Source: Paulinella micropora
Taxonomy: Eukaryota; Cercozoa; Imbricatea; Euglyphida
Direction of reading: 5' to 3'
DNA: 24,286 nt
NCBI GenBank assembly: GCA_009731375.1
Contig: BJOX01000009.1
Span: forward strand, 820,618-844,903
Under the pieces are notes generated by a model that was given only the letters and a program-made list of their open reading frames with translations, was not told the DNA's origin and made no database searches. Shown one piece after another: positions 20,709 to 24,286 of the stretch. Position 1 is the stretch's first letter. Every line of letters begins with the position of its first letter. The position numbers and the translations under genes are program-made.

Positions 20709-20724
20709 GGGGGGNNNNNNNNNN
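20458..20724 (-). repeat. Intron 1: GATA, poly-G/C and gap, with decoy exon fragment
   Basis: Contains GATA arrays, a 60-base G-rich island (20474-20527), the decoy copy of exon 2's start (20621-20650), GT and poly-G runs, and 10 N (20715-20724). The donor of exon 1 is probably lost in the gap. Confidence 0.6.
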
Positions 20725-20765
20725 ACGCCCACAATGACCCAGAGCGCACTTAATATAGTCCACAT
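20725..20765 (-). CDS. 7TM-RGS protein, candidate exon 1 with helix 1 (cut by gap)
   Basis: An ATG at 20765-20763 opens MWTILSALWVIVG and then runs into the gap. The peptide is hydrophobic and lies where helix 1 of a seven-helix RGS protein should be, one exon before helix 2. The codons just upstream read Gly-Ser-Asp, so the exon could instead begin at GATAG|GGG (20775) and the true start lie further upstream. Neither donor nor phase can be seen. It could equally be chance. Confidence 0.35.
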
Positions 20766-20797
20766 ATCACTCCCCTATCACACATAGATAGATAGAC

Positions 20798-20846
<49 letters not shown>

Positions 20847-20940
20847 CACACATACACATACACACATAACACACATACACACATACACACATATACTGTG
20901 TAGCAGAAAGCCCACAGATGAGACGAAAGGCGAAACTAAC

Positions 20941-21024
<84 letters not shown>

Positions 21025-21059
21025 CCTACCTACCTACCTACCTACCTACTTCTCCCTCC

Positions 21060-21112
<53 letters not shown>
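20766..21112. repeat. GATA, ACAC and TATC arrays (5' flank)
   Basis: Arrays with one unique island at 20895-20941. That island has weak splice-like borders on the minus strand but no supporting homology. No promoter element could be assigned. Confidence 0.8.
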
Positions 21113-21115
<3 letters not shown>

Positions 21116-21377
21116 ATACTAGACTGTCGAACAGTCTCGAAACTCCATCTGCTTACTGGGCCCTCTGTAATGGAGGTGGGAGCTCGTTCTGCAAGGGGCG
21201 CTTTATGGAACGAGCCCTGGCCCCGCCTGGTACTAGGGAGCTTTGGTATTGCCTGTATCAGTCCCTTCCGTGCAAACATCACGGCTTAGCTGGGCATCGG
21301 GTTAATACTTTACCCACAGACTTCCTGGTTGACGAAATCAGAAGCTCCTTTTTTCTGACATTAGTCGATATTTCATC
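21113..21377 (+). repeat. 264-bp dispersed repeat, copy 2
   Basis: The reverse complement of 19069-19332, again bounded on both sides by TATC-type arrays. It lies upstream of the proposed gene, whereas copy 1 is inside an intron. Confidence 0.95.
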
Positions 21378-22445
<1,068 letters not shown>

Positions 22446-22518
22446 NNNNNNNNNNNNNNNNNNNNNNNNNNNNNNNNNNNNNNNNNNNNNNNNNNNNNNN
22501 NNNNNNNNNNNNNNNNNN
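22446..22518. other. Assembly gap (73 N)
   Basis: N run between the TAG array and a GA array. Confidence 0.99.
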
Positions 22519-22672
22519 GAGAGAGAGAGAGAGAGAGAGAAAGAGGAAGAGAAAAAGATATATATACATATACAGAGAGAGAGAGAGAGGAAGAGAGAGA
22601 TCGACAGAGAGAGAGAGAGAGAGAGTGAGAAAAAAAAGAGAGAGAGAGAGAGAGGGAGAGAGAGAGAGAGAG

Positions 22673-22703
<31 letters not shown>

Positions 22704-22907
22704 GAAAGAGGAAGAGAAAAAGATATATATATGTATAATATACATATATATAATATATATATATGTATATATATATACATATATATATATATAGAGAGAG
22801 AGAGAGGGATGGATGGAGGGAGGGAGGGAGTACATGTTTTTTTAACATTCTAAATAATATATTGGATCACATGTAACATTGGGGATACGGTGAGCAGCAC
22901 TCATGCT

Positions 22908-22967
<60 letters not shown>

Positions 22968-22992
22968 GGATACGGTGAGCAGCACTCATGCT

Positions 22993-23074
<82 letters not shown>

Positions 23075-23123
23075 TAATGGGTGCGCAGAACGCTTATTTC
23101 AAATGGTATGTATGAGATACGAT
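22519..23123. repeat. GA and TA arrays with two duplicated segments
   Basis: GA blocks with 'aaagaggaagagaaaaagat' occur at about 22540 and 22706. The island 'ggggatacggtgagcagcac' plus 'tcatgctcc' occurs at 22880 and 22965, each time followed by a TA array. No gene. Confidence 0.9.
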
Positions 23124-23196
23124 NNNNNNNNNNNNNNNNNNNNNNNNNNNNNNNNNNNNNNNNNNNNNNNNNNNNNNNNNNNNNNNNNNNNNNNNN
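23124..23196. other. Assembly gap (73 N)
   Basis: N run of the same length as 22446-22518, again beside a GA array. Confidence 0.99.

Positions 23197-24286
<1,090 letters not shown>

Noticed and set aside
22446-23196. Two gaps of exactly 73 bases
   Set aside because: Most likely scaffolding estimates at array edges; not evidence of a biological repeat.

Overview
This is nuclear DNA from a eukaryote. More than three quarters of the window is tetra-, tri-, di- and mononucleotide arrays (TATC, TACA, TAGG, TTTA, GA, TA, CAA/CAG, TAG, poly-A). Between the arrays are short islands of GC-rich unique sequence, and there are seven runs of N. Nothing bacterial, organellar or viral is visible. A plant-type seven-transmembrane RGS protein is encoded here, so a protist or alga with microsatellite-choked introns is the natural guess. 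I cannot name the organism from sequence alone.

Almost every open reading frame over 60 codons is a translated microsatellite. Removing those leaves one gene that can be assembled by hand on the minus strand, reading from about 20.77 kb down to 6.39 kb. It has ten proposed exons. Its product resembles Arabidopsis RGS1: a seven-helix membrane domain followed by a cytoplasmic regulator-of-G-protein-signalling (RGS) domain. Helix 1 is at about 20.75 kb, beside an assembly gap. Helices 2 and 3 are in exons at 20365-20457, 19903-20011 and 19514-19592. Helix 4 spans the junction of 18004-18079 with 15818-17167. Helices 5-7 and the first half of the RGS domain are in 15818-17167. A Ser/Pro/Ala-rich linker runs through 9550-9846, 8741-8955 and most of 7099-8348. 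The second RGS part lies at the end of 7099-8348, and the last RGS helix with the stop codon is at 6389-6456. Intron phases agree at seven of the nine junctions. The first (helix 1 to helix 2) runs into a gap. The 9550/8955 junction does not agree with the simplest sites and lies next to a 241-base gap.

The introns are where most of the arrays sit. The largest, about 6 kb, splits the RGS domain. It holds a nine-copy 38-bp module, a 156-bp higher-order minisatellite and an imperfect inverted duplication. Several donors open directly into an array (GTATGTATG.., GTAGGTAGG..), and five of eight visible donors begin GTAC. Two exons have a partial copy beside them that includes the 3' splice site and the first bases of the exon.

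The 3' flank (1-6388) holds arrays, a six-copy dispersed module of about 55 bp, a perfect 36-bp-arm cruciform, and one of two copies of a foldback element; the other copy is in an intron. The 5' flank (20.78-24.29 kb) holds arrays and one half of a 264-bp inverted pair whose other half lies inside an intron. No second gene, tRNA, rRNA or CRISPR array could be supported.
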